Below, in pieces: positions 8,311-21,900 of a stretch of 64,000 nt of DNA (position 1 is the first letter of the stretch; each line of letters begins with the position of its first letter). Position numbers and translations under genes: made by a program. The notes beneath the pieces were generated by a model. The model worked only from the letters and a program-made list of their open reading frames with translations, was not told the origin of the DNA and ran no database searches. The DNA is from Aquilaria yunnanensis. Its lineage: Eukaryota; Streptophyta; Magnoliopsida; Malvales; Thymelaeaceae. Location of the stretch: the NCBI GenBank assembly GCA_039654915.1, contig CM077597.1, positions 57,564,001-57,628,000 of the forward strand, in the 5' to 3' direction.

Positions 8311-11300
8311 ATGGTTGATACGAGGTCTGGAACTTCGAGGGGGACTAGGGAACCTGGTGAAGGTTCTAGTGACCCAGTTGTGGCGAGGTTGGATGAGATA
8401 TCCAGAGTGCTACAGAGTTTGACTGAGACTATGTCTCAGGTGGCACAGGGTATGAACACTCTTGTAACAGAGATGTTCAGAGATTATGGGGACAGAGGTG
8501 TTGCCCAGGAGGAAGTTGAGCCACAACAGGAACAGGAAAGGCATGCTGAGCAACAGCAAGTGCCTAGAGATCAGGAACCCAGAAATCAAGTTCTTGAGGA
8601 GGTTGAGGAACCAGAGATGATGGAGGCTCCAAGGAGGGGAGACACTCCACATCAGATGAGGTTGCTGGAAAAGTTTAAGACAGTTGATCCACCTAGCTTT
8701 GACGGGACAGGAGATCCTGATAGAGCAGAGGATTGGTTGTCTGTTATGAACAGACTCTTTACTTGTGGTGGTTATGAGACAGAGCAGAGGATGGTTCTAG
8801 TACCTTTCTTTCTGAGAGGGAGAGCCAGTCTTTGGTGGGACGACGTGATGGACTTATTGAGGGAGAGTAATGGCACTCGTCCAGAGCACAAGAAAAAGGT
8901 GCTCAAGTGGTCAGACTTCGAGAAGAAGTTTAGACAGGAGTATATCAGTGAAGCTGCACAGGATCAGAGGAGGATCCAGTTTGAGAATCTGACACAGGGA
9001 GAGATGTCAGTACGAGAGTATGAGCAGCGATACAATTCACTTATCCGATATGCTCCATATATGTTGGGTAATGATGAGCTGAAAGCCAAGAAGTTTTCCC
9101 AGGGCCTGAAGCCTATTTTCAGGAGGTATATGGCGACAGTTGACATCAGGAGTTATCGCCAGATGGTTCAGAAGGCATTGGCATTGGAAAGGGAATTCGA
9201 GGATTCCAGAGCACCTATGAAAAAGGTGGAAGCTGGGCCATCTAATTTGGGGAAAAGTGCTGGAAAGCGACCAATGGTAGGGAACCAGGATCCATCTAAG
9301 AGGAGGAGGACAGGTGTGTGTCCTAGGTGCAGACGGTTCCATGGTGGAAGACCATGTACACTGGGCACAGATATTTGTAATGTCTGTGGTCAGAGAGGGC
9401 ATTGGGCCAGGGACTGCCCAAGAGTTCGATCAGTTACAGGTCCATCTCGGGTTTTACCTCCAGTGCCGCTTGCTATTGGGAACCGGCCTGGAGTAGTTGT
9501 TGCAGCAGTGAACCCGAGAGTCTTTGCTTTGACGAACCAGGCGGCCAGAGAACCGCCAGCTGTACGAGGTAATTTTACTTTTCTGAGCAGTAGTGTTAGA
9601 GTGCTTTTCGATACGGGAGCTACTCTTTCAGTGATATCTTCTGCCTTGGTAGATAAGCATAGTTTACAGCGTGAAATTGCGGGTGAGTTGAGACTCATCA
9701 GGACTGCAGGGAGAGGTTTTATTGTGACCAATGAAGTGGTTACTAGGTATCCTTTGCAGTTAGGTGATCATGATTTTTGTTGTGAGTTGTGGGTGATTGA
9801 GTTGAAATCATATGACCTGGTGCTGGGAATGGATTGGTTGAGTAAGCACAAGGCACGAATTAACTGTGCGAATCACTCAGTTGACATCATTGATGCTCAG
9901 GGAGCTAGAGTGACTTGCACAGGAGGGTTGGCATCTAGTGCTAAGAGTTTACACCTTAGACTTGTAGATACCATCCCTGTAGTTGGTGAAGAGGTGTATT
10001 ACTCGTTGAATGGAGTAGCTATAGAGGAAGAGTTGGGGAGCATTCCTGTAGCTAATCAGTTTCCTGAGGTATTTCCAGTGGAGTTACCTGGGTTACCACC
10101 TAGGAGGGATACTGAGTTTGCTATCCATCTGCAACCAGGGGTTGAGCCTATTTCAGTACCACCTTATAGGATGTCGGCTCCTGAGATGGATGAGTTGAAG
10201 AAGCAGTTGGAGGAACTGCTAGGGAAAGGTTTCATAAGACCGAGTGTATCACCGTGGGGAGCTCCAGTATTATTTATGAAGAAGAAAGATGGGACTTTCA
10301 GGTTGTGCATCGATTACAGGAAGTTGAATGCAGTGACAGTTAAGAATAAGTATCCACTTCCTAGAATTGATGATTTGTTTGACAGACTCAGAGGAGCGAG
10401 AGTGTTTTCCAGGATTGATCTTCGGTCTGGGTATTTTCAGATCAGAGTTAAGGAGGAAGACATTCCGAAGACTGCCTTCAGGACAAGGTACGGGCATTAT
10501 GAGTATACGGTTATGCCTTTTGGTGTGACTAATGCTCCAGCAGTGTTTATGGAAGCTATGAATCGGATCTTTAAGCCATTTCTGGATCAGTTTGTTGAGG
10601 TCTTCATCGACGATATTCTGATCTATTCACAGTCTACAGCAGAGCATGAGGAGCACCTTAGAACGGTTTTGCAAGTGCTGAAGGATAATCAATACTATGC
10701 AAAATTTTCTAAGTGTGAGTTTTGGTCCGAGAGGATTCAGTTTTTGGGGCATATTATCAGTGCTCAAGGTTTATCAGTTGATCCTGAAAAGGTTCAACCA
10801 GTGGTAGATTGGAAGAGACCGACTACAGTTACAGAGGTCAGGAGTTTCTTGGGTCTAGCAGGTTACTACAGACGCTTCATAGAGAAATTCTCTGTGATAG
10901 CTACGCCGTTGACAGCATTGACCAGGAAAGCTCAGAAATTTGAGTGGACACCGAAGTGTGAAGAAGCCTACATGAAGCTGAAGGAAAAGTTGACCAGTGC
11001 ACCCATACTTGTGTTACCAGACCCGGACAGAGCCTTTACAGTTTATACTGATGCGTCAGGTTCAGGTTTGGGTTGTGTTCTACATCAGGACAGTCAGGTA
11101 ATTGCTTATGGTTCGAGACAGCTGAGGCCTAATGAGTTGAACTACCCTGTTCATGATCTTGAGCTTGCAGCAGTGATCTTTGCACTGAAATCATGGAGAC
11201 ATTATTTGATGGGAAGATCGTTCAGAATCTTCACTGATCACAAGAGTTTGAAGTATTTGTTTACTCAGAAGGATCTGAACATGAGACAGCGGCGATGGAT

Positions 11301-13035
11301 TGAGTACATTAAAGACTATGATTGTTCGATCGAGTATTGTGCGGGTAAAGGGAACGTGGTAGCAGATGCTTTGAGCCGGAAGTACACAGGAGTGATCTTG
11401 TCCAAGGATCAGGCTACAGATTCTTTAGAAGGAGCATTGAAGGATTGTTTCTTAACTTTGCATGAATTATGGCAAAGTCGAGAAAAATCCTTAGTCTACG
11501 CTTTGGAGATTCAGACGGCTTGGTTAGCCAGAGTCAGAGAAGCTCAGTTGAAAGATCCATTGTTGAAGAAGATTTCAGGTGAAGCTAAGACTGGTGCTTT
11601 GAAGAAAGAGTTCAAGTACAAAGATGGAATACTGCATTATGGTGATCGACTCTATGTGTCGAATGTTGAGGGACTTAGGCAGCAAGTCCTACAGGAGGCA
11701 CATAGTAGTACATTGAGTATTCACCCTGGTGTTAGTAAGATGTATCAAGATCTGAAAACACATTTTTGGTGGCCAGGACTGAAGAGAGATGTACGAGGAC
11801 ATGTGGCAAAGTGTTTGACATGTCAGGTGGTGAAAGCTGAACACCAGAAACCAGCAGGCACACTTCAGAGTTTATCTCTACCAGTGAGGAAGTGGGGATC
11901 CGTTACTATGGATTTCCTAGTGGGGTTACCGACCACCCGGAGTCAACATGATGCTATTTGGGTAGTGGTTGACAGATTGACGAAGTCGGCACACTTTATA
12001 CCGATCAGAGTCACCTATACATTGGAGAGGTTGGCTCAGTTATATCTCAGGGAGATCGTGAGACTCCATGGGATACCAGATCAGATCATATCAGACAGAG
12101 ATCCACGATTTACATCACGGTTCTGGAATGCTTTTCAGGAAGCATTGGGCAGTAAAGTTAGCCTCAGTACCGCTTTTCATCCACAGACTGACGGACAGTC
12201 AGAGAGGGTGATTCAGACTTTGGAGGACATGCTACGCATGTGTGTCATTGATTTCAGAGGTGATTGGGATCAGCACTTACCACTGATCGAGTTTGCCTAT
12301 AATAACAGTCATCAATCTGTTATTGGAATGGCGCCCTATGAAGCTTTGTATGGGAGACGATGTATGACACCTCATTGTTGGGCAGATCCAACAGATAGAG
12401 TGGTTATTGGACCTGAGATCATAGCTGACACTACAGCTAAGATTAAGTTGATTCAGCAGAGAGTCAAAACAGCTAATGACAGACAGACTAAGTATGCAAA
12501 CAGAAGAAGAAGAGAATTGAGTTTTGAGGTTGGTGACAAAGTACTTCTGAAAGTGTCGCCCATGAGAGGAGTTAGTCGTTTTGGACAGAGGGGCAAGTTA
12601 GCTCCAAGGTTCATTGGACCTTATGAAGTGTTAGAGAAAGTTGGGAAAGTTGCTTATCGGTTGGCTTTACCGCCTAACCTTTCTCAAGTGCATAATGTGT
12701 TTCACGTTAGTTTACTCAGGAAGTGCACAGTTGAGCCCGGACAGGTAGTAAATCCTTCAGTGATACCCATTCAGGAGGACTTGACTTATGAAGAGAAACC
12801 AGTTCAGATTTTGGATAGGCAAGTCAAGAAACTGCGGACTAAGTGGATTCCGATGGTTAAGATCCTTTGGTCTAACCATAGTGAGGAGGAAGCTACCTGG
12901 GAGACGGAGCAGGATATGCTGAAAAGATATCCTGGTGTTTTTCCGGAGTTGCAACGGAATTTGGGGGACCAAATTCCAGAAGGAGGGGAGAATGTTACGG
13001 CCCTTCTAGAGGGAGGTAAGGACTTTAGAATTTAG
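8311..13035 (+). CDS. gag-pol: Tekay-like Gag-Pol polyprotein, intact
   Basis: One open frame of 1574 residues from the first ATG after the primer site (8311). Upstream in-frame sequence lacks an ATG. Residue positions: Gag capsid from about 127; CCHC zinc knuckle C356-C359-H364-C369; protease D434-T-G-A; RT FIDD 765-768; RNase H with YTDAS from 912; integrase zinc site H1131, H1138, C1168, C1171; catalytic D1201, D1262, E1298 with 35 residues between the last two; GPY/F module; then a chromodomain-like tail from about 1491. That tail would steer integration to particular chromatin. All catalytic residues I checked are present. The frame runs 43 bp into the 3' LTR, so the last codons and the stop are LTR-encoded. 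It is potentially autonomous. Confidence 0.95.
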   Translation: MVDTRSGTSRGTREPGEGSSDPVVARLDEISRVLQSLTETMSQVAQGMNTLVTEMFRDYGDRGVAQEEVEPQQEQERHAEQQQVPRDQEPRNQVLEEVEEPEMMEAPRRGDTPHQMRLLEKFKTVDPPSFDGTGDPDRAEDWLSVMNRLFTCGGYETEQRMVLVPFFLRGRASLWWDDVMDLLRESNGTRPEHKKKVLKWSDFEKKFRQEYISEAAQDQRRIQFENLTQGEMSVREYEQRYNSLIRYAPYMLGNDELKAKKFSQGLKPIFRRYMATVDIRSYRQMVQKALALEREFEDSRAPMKKVEAGPSNLGKSAGKRPMVGNQDPSKRRRTGVCPRCRRFHGGRPCTLGTDICNVCGQRGHWARDCPRVRSVTGPSRVLPPVPLAIGNRPGVVVAAVNPRVFALTNQAAREPPAVRGNFTFLSSSVRVLFDTGATLSVISSALVDKHSLQREIAGELRLIRTAGRGFIVTNEVVTRYPLQLGDHDFCCELWVIELKSYDLVLGMDWLSKHKARINCANHSVDIIDAQGARVTCTGGLASSAKSLHLRLVDTIPVVGEEVYYSLNGVAIEEELGSIPVANQFPEVFPVELPGLPPRRDTEFAIHLQPGVEPISVPPYRMSAPEMDELKKQLEELLGKGFIRPSVSPWGAPVLFMKKKDGTFRLCIDYRKLNAVTVKNKYPLPRIDDLFDRLRGARVFSRIDLRSGYFQIRVKEEDIPKTAFRTRYGHYEYTVMPFGVTNAPAVFMEAMNRIFKPFLDQFVEVFIDDILIYSQSTAEHEEHLRTVLQVLKDNQYYAKFSKCEFWSERIQFLGHIISAQGLSVDPEKVQPVVDWKRPTTVTEVRSFLGLAGYYRRFIEKFSVIATPLTALTRKAQKFEWTPKCEEAYMKLKEKLTSAPILVLPDPDRAFTVYTDASGSGLGCVLHQDSQVIAYGSRQLRPNELNYPVHDLELAAVIFALKSWRHYLMGRSFRIFTDHKSLKYLFTQKDLNMRQRRWIEYIKDYDCSIEYCAGKGNVVADALSRKYTGVILSKDQATDSLEGALKDCFLTLHELWQSREKSLVYALEIQTAWLARVREAQLKDPLLKKISGEAKTGALKKEFKYKDGILHYGDRLYVSNVEGLRQQVLQEAHSSTLSIHPGVSKMYQDLKTHFWWPGLKRDVRGHVAKCLTCQVVKAEHQKPAGTLQSLSLPVRKWGSVTMDFLVGLPTTRSQHDAIWVVVDRLTKSAHFIPIRVTYTLERLAQLYLREIVRLHGIPDQIISDRDPRFTSRFWNAFQEALGSKVSLSTAFHPQTDGQSERVIQTLEDMLRMCVIDFRGDWDQHLPLIEFAYNNSHQSVIGMAPYEALYGRRCMTPHCWADPTDRVVIGPEIIADTTAKIKLIQQRVKTANDRQTKYANRRRRELSFEVGDKVLLKVSPMRGVSRFGQRGKLAPRFIGPYEVLEKVGKVAYRLALPPNLSQVHNVFHVSLLRKCTVEPGQVVNPSVIPIQEDLTYEEKPVQILDRQVKKLRTKWIPMVKILWSNHSEEEATWETEQDMLKRYPGVFPELQRNLGDQIPEGGENVTALLEGGKDFRI
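12978..12992 (+). other. Polypurine tract of the Tekay-like element
   Basis: AGAAGGAGGGGAGAA abuts the 3' LTR. It would prime plus-strand DNA synthesis. It also encodes part of the Pol C-terminus because the frame continues through it. Confidence 0.9.
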
Positions 13036-15505
13036 TTTAGAAGTTTAATTTAAGTTTGTCTAGCAAGAATTAAGAAGTTTGCCAAAGTTCACTAAGTTCC
13101 GACAAGAATAAAGCTCTGAACTAAGTTCAGGGGCAAAATGGTAATTTTGCACCCTGAGTGGCCGGGACGAGTCCCGAGTGTTTTAAAATGAATTTTTAGA
13201 ACTTAACTTTTAACCTTAACTCAAACTCAACAAATAGACAAGAATTTAATCAAGAATTGTCAAGTTACAAAGATGGGGGACCTAATTGCACTTAACTTGA
13301 AACCTTGGTGATCTTGGTTGCTAAGTGAGGGTTTAAGAAGGGAAAGAGGGGGAGAAGCTACCATTAACACGTTCTTAAGCTTCCCTCACTCATTTCTCTC
13401 TCAAATTGAACTTGGAATCAAGTGATCTTGGTGTCAAGAGGCGCAATTAAGGGTGTTTAAGCTTGGAGGATGCATTTTCAAGCTTGAATCCATGTTTTTG
13501 AGGCGTGGAAGAGTGTTTTTCTCCATCCCCTGTTTTTGAACGAGGTATGATTCATGTTCTTGATTGAATTCGTGTTATTTGATTGATTGGAAGCTTGGGT
13601 TTTGGTTGGAAGAGGTGTTTTTGATGTTTAGGAGCTTTGTTTTGGTTTGAAATTGTGTAGAACTTTGGAAGCTTATTTGGAAGAGGAAGGGTTCGAATTC
13701 TTGCTTGTTCTTGGTGTTAAGGTAAGGGAGAAAGTGTTTTTAAGTTGTTGGATTGTTTTTGGATTAAAATGGATTGAGAAAGTTGAGTAATTTTTCGTTA
13801 TGGTATGAAGAAACGTTTTGGGAATTATGATGGACTAGCTAAATTCGAAGGGTTGGTTTGATGCTTCTAATGCATCATAGTTTGGCTTTGATAGTTGGTT
13901 TTGTTCCTTGCAACATGTACTTCATGTGTATGAAATTTGGTAACTTTTGATGCATGTTTGCTATATGTATTTGGTTGCCAAAGTTCGTAGCAGCAATCGG
14001 CCAAATTCTGCATTTCTGCAGAATTGGCGACGCGGCGCCAATTGGCCCGAAAATTGGCGACGCGTCGCCAATTCAATTTTTCTTCACAGAGCGTCTGCTC
14101 GTCGGCGACGCATCGCCAATTCCTTTTTGCCTTTGGCGACGCGGCGCCAACACCTAAAAATGGGGGGTTTGACTTTTTGCTGCGTTGACCCGACCGAGAC
14201 TACGGAAGGTTCGGAACGTGCCTAAGGGTCTGAGGATCCCGATGGTACTCCGAAACTTCCGAAAGTCCCACCGGAAGTATGAGTTTTCTTGAACTGTTTG
14301 AGGTAAGTAAGTTGCTTAGGCAACAAGTAAGGAAACAAATGTTGCAATTGAACTTAATTAGCTATCAATAGCTCATGTGAGAGGTTTAGAACCCTCGTCG
14401 GCCTAGCCGTGCGGTAGCCACGAGGCCACGAGGCGAAACCTTGTTCATCTAGTTTACATCAAAGAGGCCCTGTGGCCTAGTCTACAAGTCCCATCATAAA
14501 TTCCCCTGCATAACAACTAGGTGAGAGGTTCTATGTTTGAATGAGGCTTGCTAAGGTTCGCCCTTGAGCCATATGATAGGTTGCTAAGTGATAGCGCTTG
14601 GCCTATATTTCAGGTTGCTAAGTGATTGCGCTTGGCCTGTATATGTGTCAGGTTGCTAAGTGATTGCACTTGGCCTGATACAAAGGACTACTTGAGGAGA
14701 GGTCTACCGGCCTAGTATATATATATATGACTAGTACCCTCATGCTGTGTGAGCTCGCAGCCAGAGTCCTAGTAATTTTTCTTGCAGGTACATCGAAGAC
14801 CCTTACTGAGAATGTTGAATTCTCACTCCCTGTTTGTTATGCAGAGTCTGAAGTAGCAGGACCGGATAATCACTGAGGATTATCACGGTAGTACCTTTTT
14901 GTCTGTAAAGGTACGGTAGTTGAGAAACTTTAAGTTTCTAGCCTGCTTAAGTGTTTAATTGGTCTGTTGGTCAGGCTGTGGTACTAACTTGCTTCTTCCT
15001 TTGGCTGCAGAGCCTAGTAGCACTTGGCACAGGACTTGTGAGACTCGCCACTGGGACAGGAGTCCAAAGTGGGAGCTAGGGTAAAAGATCTCAGCAAAGT
15101 CTTGTATTTTGATACAGTACTTTATTTTGCCTCCAGTATTTATGTTATAAAGAGTCCTTGACTCAGGGGATTGTTCTCTGGGTGAGAGCATTAGTTACTT
15201 ATGTATAAATGCTTTCACGAGCGGTGTATGTGTAGTTAATCACTCAAAGGTTGATTTTGCTATGCTTTGGCATTTTGTATTTGTTTATATAGAATTTTAC
15301 TTAGCCGGCTAAATGTCTAAATGATTAAATGTTTTATGGTTTTAATAAACCAAGTCAAAGCATAAGTGCATACATATTGCATTTCTAGGTTAATCAACTA
15401 GTAGCATTGGATTTAATCCACACACATAACCAGCTAGCCAATTACAATCCACCGTGAGACAAACGCTCACAGGGTATCCCGGGCAGGGGCACGGGGATCG
15501 TGTCA
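12993..15505 (+). repeat. 3' LTR of the Tekay-like element
   Basis: 2513 bp, same length as the 5' LTR, with about seven substitutions and no length change noticed. It is followed by GCAAG (15506-15510), the second copy of the target duplication. Confidence 0.95.
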
Positions 15506-15909
15506 GCAAGACTGTCAGAAACAGCCTTGTCCTTGACAAGATCTCCGTTGGCGGCGAGCAGGCCCTTTACTTGGTCGCCGAGGTCGGCAATCTTCCGGGA
15601 GGAGTCCTTTTCAAGTTCTTCTCTCTTCTTCGAGAACTCCTCCCGAACGGCTTCGATTTGCTGAGAACAATCCGCTGCCAGCTGCTGGTTGTTGGCGACC
15701 GCCTTCGCAAGCGAAGCCTTCGCTTCACTGAGTTCCCGCGAAGTTGCATCCTTGAAGGCAGCCTCTCTGGCCACCCGAACTCGGAGGTAACCAGTGTACT
15801 CCAGCAGCTACGGCAAGGCAAAAGTCCAGGTTAGTGCAAGTCTAAACACTTAGAAAATTGAGGAAAAAGAGTGTAAAGACTATACCTGAGCAGCATGCTC
15901 GGTGACTTT
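15506..15909 (-). pseudogene. Tat-A opposite-strand gene: exon 3 remnant, intron 3, 5' part of exon 4
   Basis: On the minus strand, exon 3 sequence runs from 15909 to 15886, a 78-bp intron from 15885 to 15808 (GT..AG), and exon 4 from 15807 to the Tekay insertion. The exon 4 portion encodes a clean coiled coil rich in E, K, A and L with heptad-like spacing, no stop codons, and close similarity to Tat-B and Tat-D. The rest of exon 3 and everything upstream is absent: at 15909/15910 the sequence switches to mitochondrial-type DNA. Relative to Tat-D the lost part corresponds to about 55449-57641. Confidence 0.8.
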
Positions 15910-15970
15910 TGGGTTATTGATAGAGTGTGTTGTTTTTTGCACTCGCAACCATGGAGTTATTGATAGAGTA

Positions 15971-15993
15971 TGTCTACCCTGCTATAGACGGTT
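15971..15993 (+). repeat. Left copy of a 23-bp inverted repeat near the NUMT end
   Basis: Begins TGTCTACCCTGC. Its exact reverse complement is at 28301-28323. Just outside it, the string GTTATTGATAGAG occurs twice 44 bp apart (15912 and 15956), which suggests patchwork copying at the junction. Confidence 0.9.
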
Positions 15994-18900
15994 ATTGTAA
16001 GTTTACTGTTGCACCTGCCGTAAGAACCTCTTCAGGAGAAGTCACATTCACGGCCGGCCCAGGACCTGGAGACTCAACGGAAAGAGGTGAGTAGAAGAAT
16101 CAATTCATTTCTTTCATCCTATAAGAAAATTGTAGTGCGAGGGAACTACTTGATCAAACTACAAGAGCAGCTGCATCTACATACTTCTTCTGAAGAGCAG
16201 CTCAATCGCATAGTGTCTGCGATAGAAAGTGTGTCTTCTTGTCAAGGAGCGGAGAGACCGAATTCCGCCCGGGAGGCGGGGAAAGCTTGACTCACCCTCC
16301 TCAAAGAAGCAGAATAGAAATGGGTGCTTTTTTTACGTTGTTTACCATGTTTGTTACTTGGCTTGGATTGCAGAGAAAGACCCCTGACGCGGTTGAGGGG
16401 CAGCTGACCGAAAGGAAAGCAGGTAGGCCGCCACTGTTATTTAAGATTTTCCGGGACACACCTCTTTGCGCCCTGGCCGGGCTGACAGGTTTTTGGCGCC
16501 AAAAAGTGAGGGAGAGAGAAAGCTCTCGTTAGGTCTTGGTATGGTTCCCGCGGGTTGTCGTCGGCCCGACGGACTTTGGGAGAAGGGCTTCTTCTCCCCC
16601 GGATGTAGTCTTCATTAGTCTTGCTTTTGTCGAGGATGAACCGGCTCACGATCAGAAGAAAGGGTAGTTCGCTGGGCCTCCCAGAAGTACTGGTTCGAGC
16701 CCAGTTCGTGACAAGACCTTTCTTTGGTCATAGAATATCTCGGCGCCTCCTCCCCTTAGACGGATGACTCTATTCCTAGTAAAGTATACTTGGTGAATGT
16801 ACGGATTGGATACATTAGCCGTCTCTAGTTCTTCTAGCAAGGCTTTCTCTCCTTTCGAGTGAGATCCGGATGTGGGTAGTAGGTTCGTAGATGCAGTAGG
16901 TATTGATTCTGTCGAAGGCAGGTTGGCACTCTTCATCCGATTGGATTCGTGCTCCTCAGGAATCGAGCAGTAAGACGGAGGGGAGGCTAGGTTAGCTGCG
17001 AGATTCAACTTCGGGCTTTGAAGTGCTTATGGTCTAAGTTGGTCGTTTAGGCGTATTCTATAGCGATAGTTTTCAGTCAGGCCTTCCTATAGAGGGAGCC
17101 ACAGGGATGGGATTTATATCTCAACCAACTGGTAAGACTTCCTTTTTCTCTAAACCCTAAATAGTAGGATCTTCCCCCCCCCCCCTGTCACTTTGCGGTA
17201 TGTCGAAATGCTTGCCCCAAGAGCCGCTGCCCTTTCCATAGCAGCATTCGATTCCTACTCTGTTATGTACGTCGTAATTCAATTCCCATTTTGACACCTT
17301 CCGGGTCTATCTCCTTCTAATACGAGTTATGACCTTCCTCTAACATTGTAATTAGCATCGAATTCAAAATAGTAATTCAAACCTCTTTAATGAAGGTCTG
17401 AAAGTGACACCAGGATTCTAAACCAGTAGCCTACAAAGAAAGAAAAAAAATCATTACTATCGAACCTCGCTAACCTCACGAATAATGCGCCGCGCGGTCT
17501 GGGCTTGCTGTGTGACTAGGTGGGCCGCCATCATTCGTTAATCAGGCACGAGCATCCTTTTTGATGCATCTACTTTTGGACCACTGCTTGACATCCCCAA
17601 AACTAGTTGCATCACATGATCCACCATTGTTGACATTGACTTCTATGCTGGAAAGCTACTCGGGCACCCGAAAAACCATGTCTAGAAATGAACCGAGGAA
17701 AAACCACGACCTATACGAGTGTAGGCGGGCCTCGTGATTCGCCCTAGATAGCGAGATGCTGCCATTCCCAAAGGAGAGCTCTTTCTCGCGCAACGTGCCA
17801 CTGATGTGTGCCCGAAGGTGGTTAGTTACCAATGAAGACGTGAGTCATCGAATTAGATCTGTACAATTTCTCAATCCTGACTGCTGGCGGACTTAAACTA
17901 TCGTCCGCAGTCAACCTTACTTCGGTACAGAGGATTGATGTGTTATCTTCCTAACCATAGGATTGCTCCACTAGAGAGGTCGGGCATAAATTACTACGTA
18001 TATAATTACCAGCATCTCTTCTTTCCCTGCTCCGATATGAGTTGAGATTCTCAGAGTTGAGAGTCAAGTATGAGTCGAATGTCAGAGGAAGCCTCCTCTT
18101 CTAGGGTCACTCTCTTCATTTATTCAATGCTTTGGAGGAAGCAGACAAGGCAATGATAATTGGCTCATTTCATGCTACGATGCCGGCTCCCCATCTCTGG
18201 TTGAAGCAGTGCTCTCTTCCGGCTCGGTATTAGTAGAAGTCTCAAGCTAAAGCTTTCCTTCCCTGTGTATGAGTTGAGTTTTGAGTAGTCGATGAGACTA
18301 GTCAAGCAAGCCTATCCCAAGCCGGCCAAGCAGTTGCTTTGCTAAGATTCAATAGTAGAGTAGAAGACGCTCAGACGCTTCCCATTGTCTGTCTGGTTGA
18401 TTGCATAGGGGTTTCGATTCAGAAGGTGATCAACCAGACCGCAATCGTTAATTCAGATCATATATCCTTCCCACCCACGGGCCCATTTTTCACTTCGATC
18501 ACTTTCAACTCATGCTTTCAGGCTTGCGTGCTTGTTCGAAACTCTTTCTCTCTAATCTCCATGCCATGATAGGACTACCCCCAAAAAAAAAGGCTTCTCC
18601 CAAGGGAGATGGTCCCATAGCGTCTATCAGAGTCTGTTGCTTGCCTTTCTCCTCCTTCCCACTGCTTTTATTCCTCTAAGCGTTTATTCCGCGAGTCTGC
18701 CCCTTAGTGAAAGCAGAACAAACACTCATATCATATTGTTTTACCGAAGTCTGCTTTGCTCCATCTGAGGCTAGGCACCTAATCTCCCAAAAAGAAGACT
18801 AGTTGAGGGCGAAGGTCTCGTATCAACTCGAATTGTCTCTTAGCTTTGACTTAATAGATGCAAAAAAGGCTCTCACTTATCTTGCTGTTGAAAATGGGCT

Positions 18901-21900
18901 TGAACGAATCCTCTCTTTTCAGGAAGCTAGGGAGCTAGTCTTTAGCGAAGAGATCCTTTTCAAAACCTTCTTAGCGCTTCGTGGGGAAGAGAATTTCTCC
19001 ATTCCGCCCTGACTTCAATTACAAACTCTTACTTCTCGGCCTAACTCGGACTAATTGACTCCCCAGCCTAGCTAGGCTAGACTGAAAGCAATCAAGCCAA
19101 AGCAACATTCCTTCAACTACCGCTCCTGCCCCTAGGAAAGAAAATCAAATTACTAATCTCAGTTCCAGGTCCTATAACTATCCCCTTCCTTCTTCAACTA
19201 ACGCGAGTGACCCATATCCATAGCCAACAAGGGCTTTCCTCACAGCTTCACAAGTAAGTTCTCCCTTTTCTAGAGCAGCTAGCACACCAATTCCAACAAT
19301 CCCTTCTATTGCTCCTTCTCCCGTCCTTCTACGTGGGAAGAGCCTTTTAAAATTCATTTCGAGAAGAGCGGGATAACATTTCTTTTAGTCCGCTATTCCG
19401 CTATCATTCTACCAGTAGTCAGTAGTGCAGCCAGTAAAAAGGAGTTCAACTTAGAACAAGAAAGAAGAAAGAAAAGACATTTCGGGATCTGGATGCAGAG
19501 AAGATGGAAACTGAATGAATAACACGCTACGGCAATGGTGAAAGACCTCAAAAGCAAAAGAAGAAGATCGATGTAATTGATCTCGACTGGTTGGAGAGGA
19601 GCGAAAAGCATGACTTTTGACCGTTGAATGTGGTCGACCATTAGGCGTGGATTAACCCATCTTCAATGGCAGTCCTAACTAAAGAAAGAGCAATCCGCTG
19701 CGCTAGTGAGACTGATCGGGAAGTACTTGACCTTTTTCATTTCAAAACCTGTGCTTTCATGCTCTACTTCTGCACTGGGATTTTCTTCTATTCTAGGCTA
19801 GAGCCCAAAGTCTACTAAGGGTAGCAAACCGGGGAAGAAGCCCTCTGGAAGTCAATTATTCAGATAGATAGCGGAGTACATCAATCGAAAGTACCAACAG
19901 AGGCTTCCAAGCCCACTTGATGAGCTTGCGAAAGGATGAATGAGACCAAGGAGAAAAACCTACCCTTGCTGAAAGGGAACTGAACCCTATCATACCAAGC
20001 CTAGAAGAATGAATCCTTCCCTTACCGCAGAGCTATTTTCCCACCTCTTTTTTGGCACATTTCAAAGATTTTCACTTCACTAGCGTTCGAGAAGTTGTCA
20101 AAGATCTTATACTTAAAATGAGTATATGTGATCAAGCTTCACCTGATCACCTTGGAACATTGGCGAAGAAGATAAGCGGTTGAATCAGAGTACTAGGGCT
20201 AGGGGTAAGGTCATTCATGAGTCCTTTCTTTACTGTGTATGATGTCGAAATAGCATCTAGTAGTTAAGCTCGTTGGCTGAAAGCAGTGCCCTTTCATTAC
20301 GTACGTAACAAAAACCTTTGACTTGACGCGACGTAATGTAATAATAAGTAAGCAACCCTCAGCGTCACACCTTCGCTCAAAGCTCCTTTAATGGCTCGCG
20401 CCTCTGGCTTTTCGCACGTACTCACCTTTATCAGCTACCTTGCCTTTGCTCAACTTCTATTTACTACGGACTAGGTCAGGTTCCGTTCCTTAGCATCAAA
20501 TTCAAAGCAAGCAGATGAACGCAGTTTAGTTTAAAAAGCATTCCCCATCATCCTCATTCGATCCTGCCTGTCGAAGAAAGATAAGAATAAGCTAGGAAGG
20601 GGCCCCTAAGCTAGAGCTAGAAGGGCTAAGATACAAAGGCAATTAGCACTAGAGAGAGGCACTAGCAAGACAACGCACAGCACTCTAATCTAATGCACTA
20701 ATGCTAATGCACGAAAACTACCCCTAATGTGCGACTACCGCGCTATACTGCACCAACGCTTACTATGCGCTCCAGCCCTAGCAGCAGAGCTAGCCAAGCT
20801 AGTCGGGCAAGATAAGGTTGGTTTGCCTGCTAAATGAAAAGCTGCCGTGTGGTATGATACCTAACTCTTTAATGAAGCAGAAAAAGAGGTTCCTAAAAAG
20901 AAAGTTAGATCTTCAAGATAAGATGCTAGAAGTTATAATGAAAGCGAAATGGAATGAATGATTCTTATTTGAAAGAATTCAAGCTAAGGTTTCCAAGCAG
21001 AGGTAGGATTGCCATCTGCTTATACTCTGGATCGGATTAACTATTCCTCAAGTGCCACAGCGCATTCAATTCCTGAAAAGAGGGCATTCACAGCCTATTC
21101 TTTGTGCGTGGGTGTGGATATCTTCACTTGTGATTCAATTGTTCGAGAAGCAGGTAAAATAGTAGAGTGCCTGTGAACCCGGCGTTAAGATCTTTCCATA
21201 TGTCACTTCCGGTTCTCAAGCAGAGGATTCTAGCATCCTTTTTGTCCTACCAGCAGCCTCTTCTTTCAAAGGCAAAGTTCACATATTCTATTAAGAGTGG
21301 AATCCCTTTTTCTAGTAATCCCCTTTTTCTTTTGGCTTATTCCATTCGATCTTCTACTTGGTTAACCCATACCCCTTTTAGTAATATCCTTCGTTATTTC
21401 TCCGGCTTCGGTTGAACTGGCAACCTACTTTCCACTTTCCAACGGTTGAGTACCCGAGTTCGTAGCCCGATCGTCTTCCTGCTTTGAAAGTCAGCCACTT
21501 CCTTTCCGGATTCAGTTTCTCTTTCGCCTCCTGCAGCTCCCCCTTTGCACTTATTTTTCCGGTATAGCGGGAAGCTTTTAGCTAGCAGCATGCTTACCCA
21601 CCACCTATAGGCCGAACCCCAACCAGCAAGGGGGACGACCATGCCAATCCAAGCAGAGCAACTAGAAGCCAACTCTACCTTTCTTTCTTTATCTTAGACT
21701 TGGTTCTTCAAGGGGACCCATGTGCATTTCCTCTGTTCTGTGCTCTTGAACTCTTGATTTCCTTGTGCCTTTAGTTGAAGTATAGGTCGTCGATTCAATC
21801 TATCTTGATGGGATTTTTGCTTTTGTTGAGTGGTATAGAAGGGATTCCTCTAGTAGGTAGTGACAAGACTAGTAGTATCGACAAGAGGCTACATCAATAG

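Larger units (their letters stand above)
5656..15505 (+). mobile_element. Complete young Tekay/Del-like chromovirus (9850 bp)
   Basis: Two LTRs of identical length (2513 bp, both TGTTACGG..TGTCA) flank an internal region with a tRNA-Met primer site, one open gag-pol frame and a polypurine tract. The target duplication GCAAG is perfect (5651-5655 and 15506-15510). By eye I count about seven differences between the LTRs. With the often-used grass LTR rate of 1.3e-8 per site per year that would be roughly 0.1 million years, but the host rate is unknown. The lineage call rests on the tRNA-Met primer, the long LTRs and a C-terminal chromodomain-like region. It sits inside the opposite-strand gene of Tat-A and is the youngest datable insertion here. 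Confidence 0.95.

Noticed and set aside
17170..17186. Poly-C run as a functional signal
   Set aside because: A homopolymer in non-coding mitochondrial-type DNA with no supporting context.
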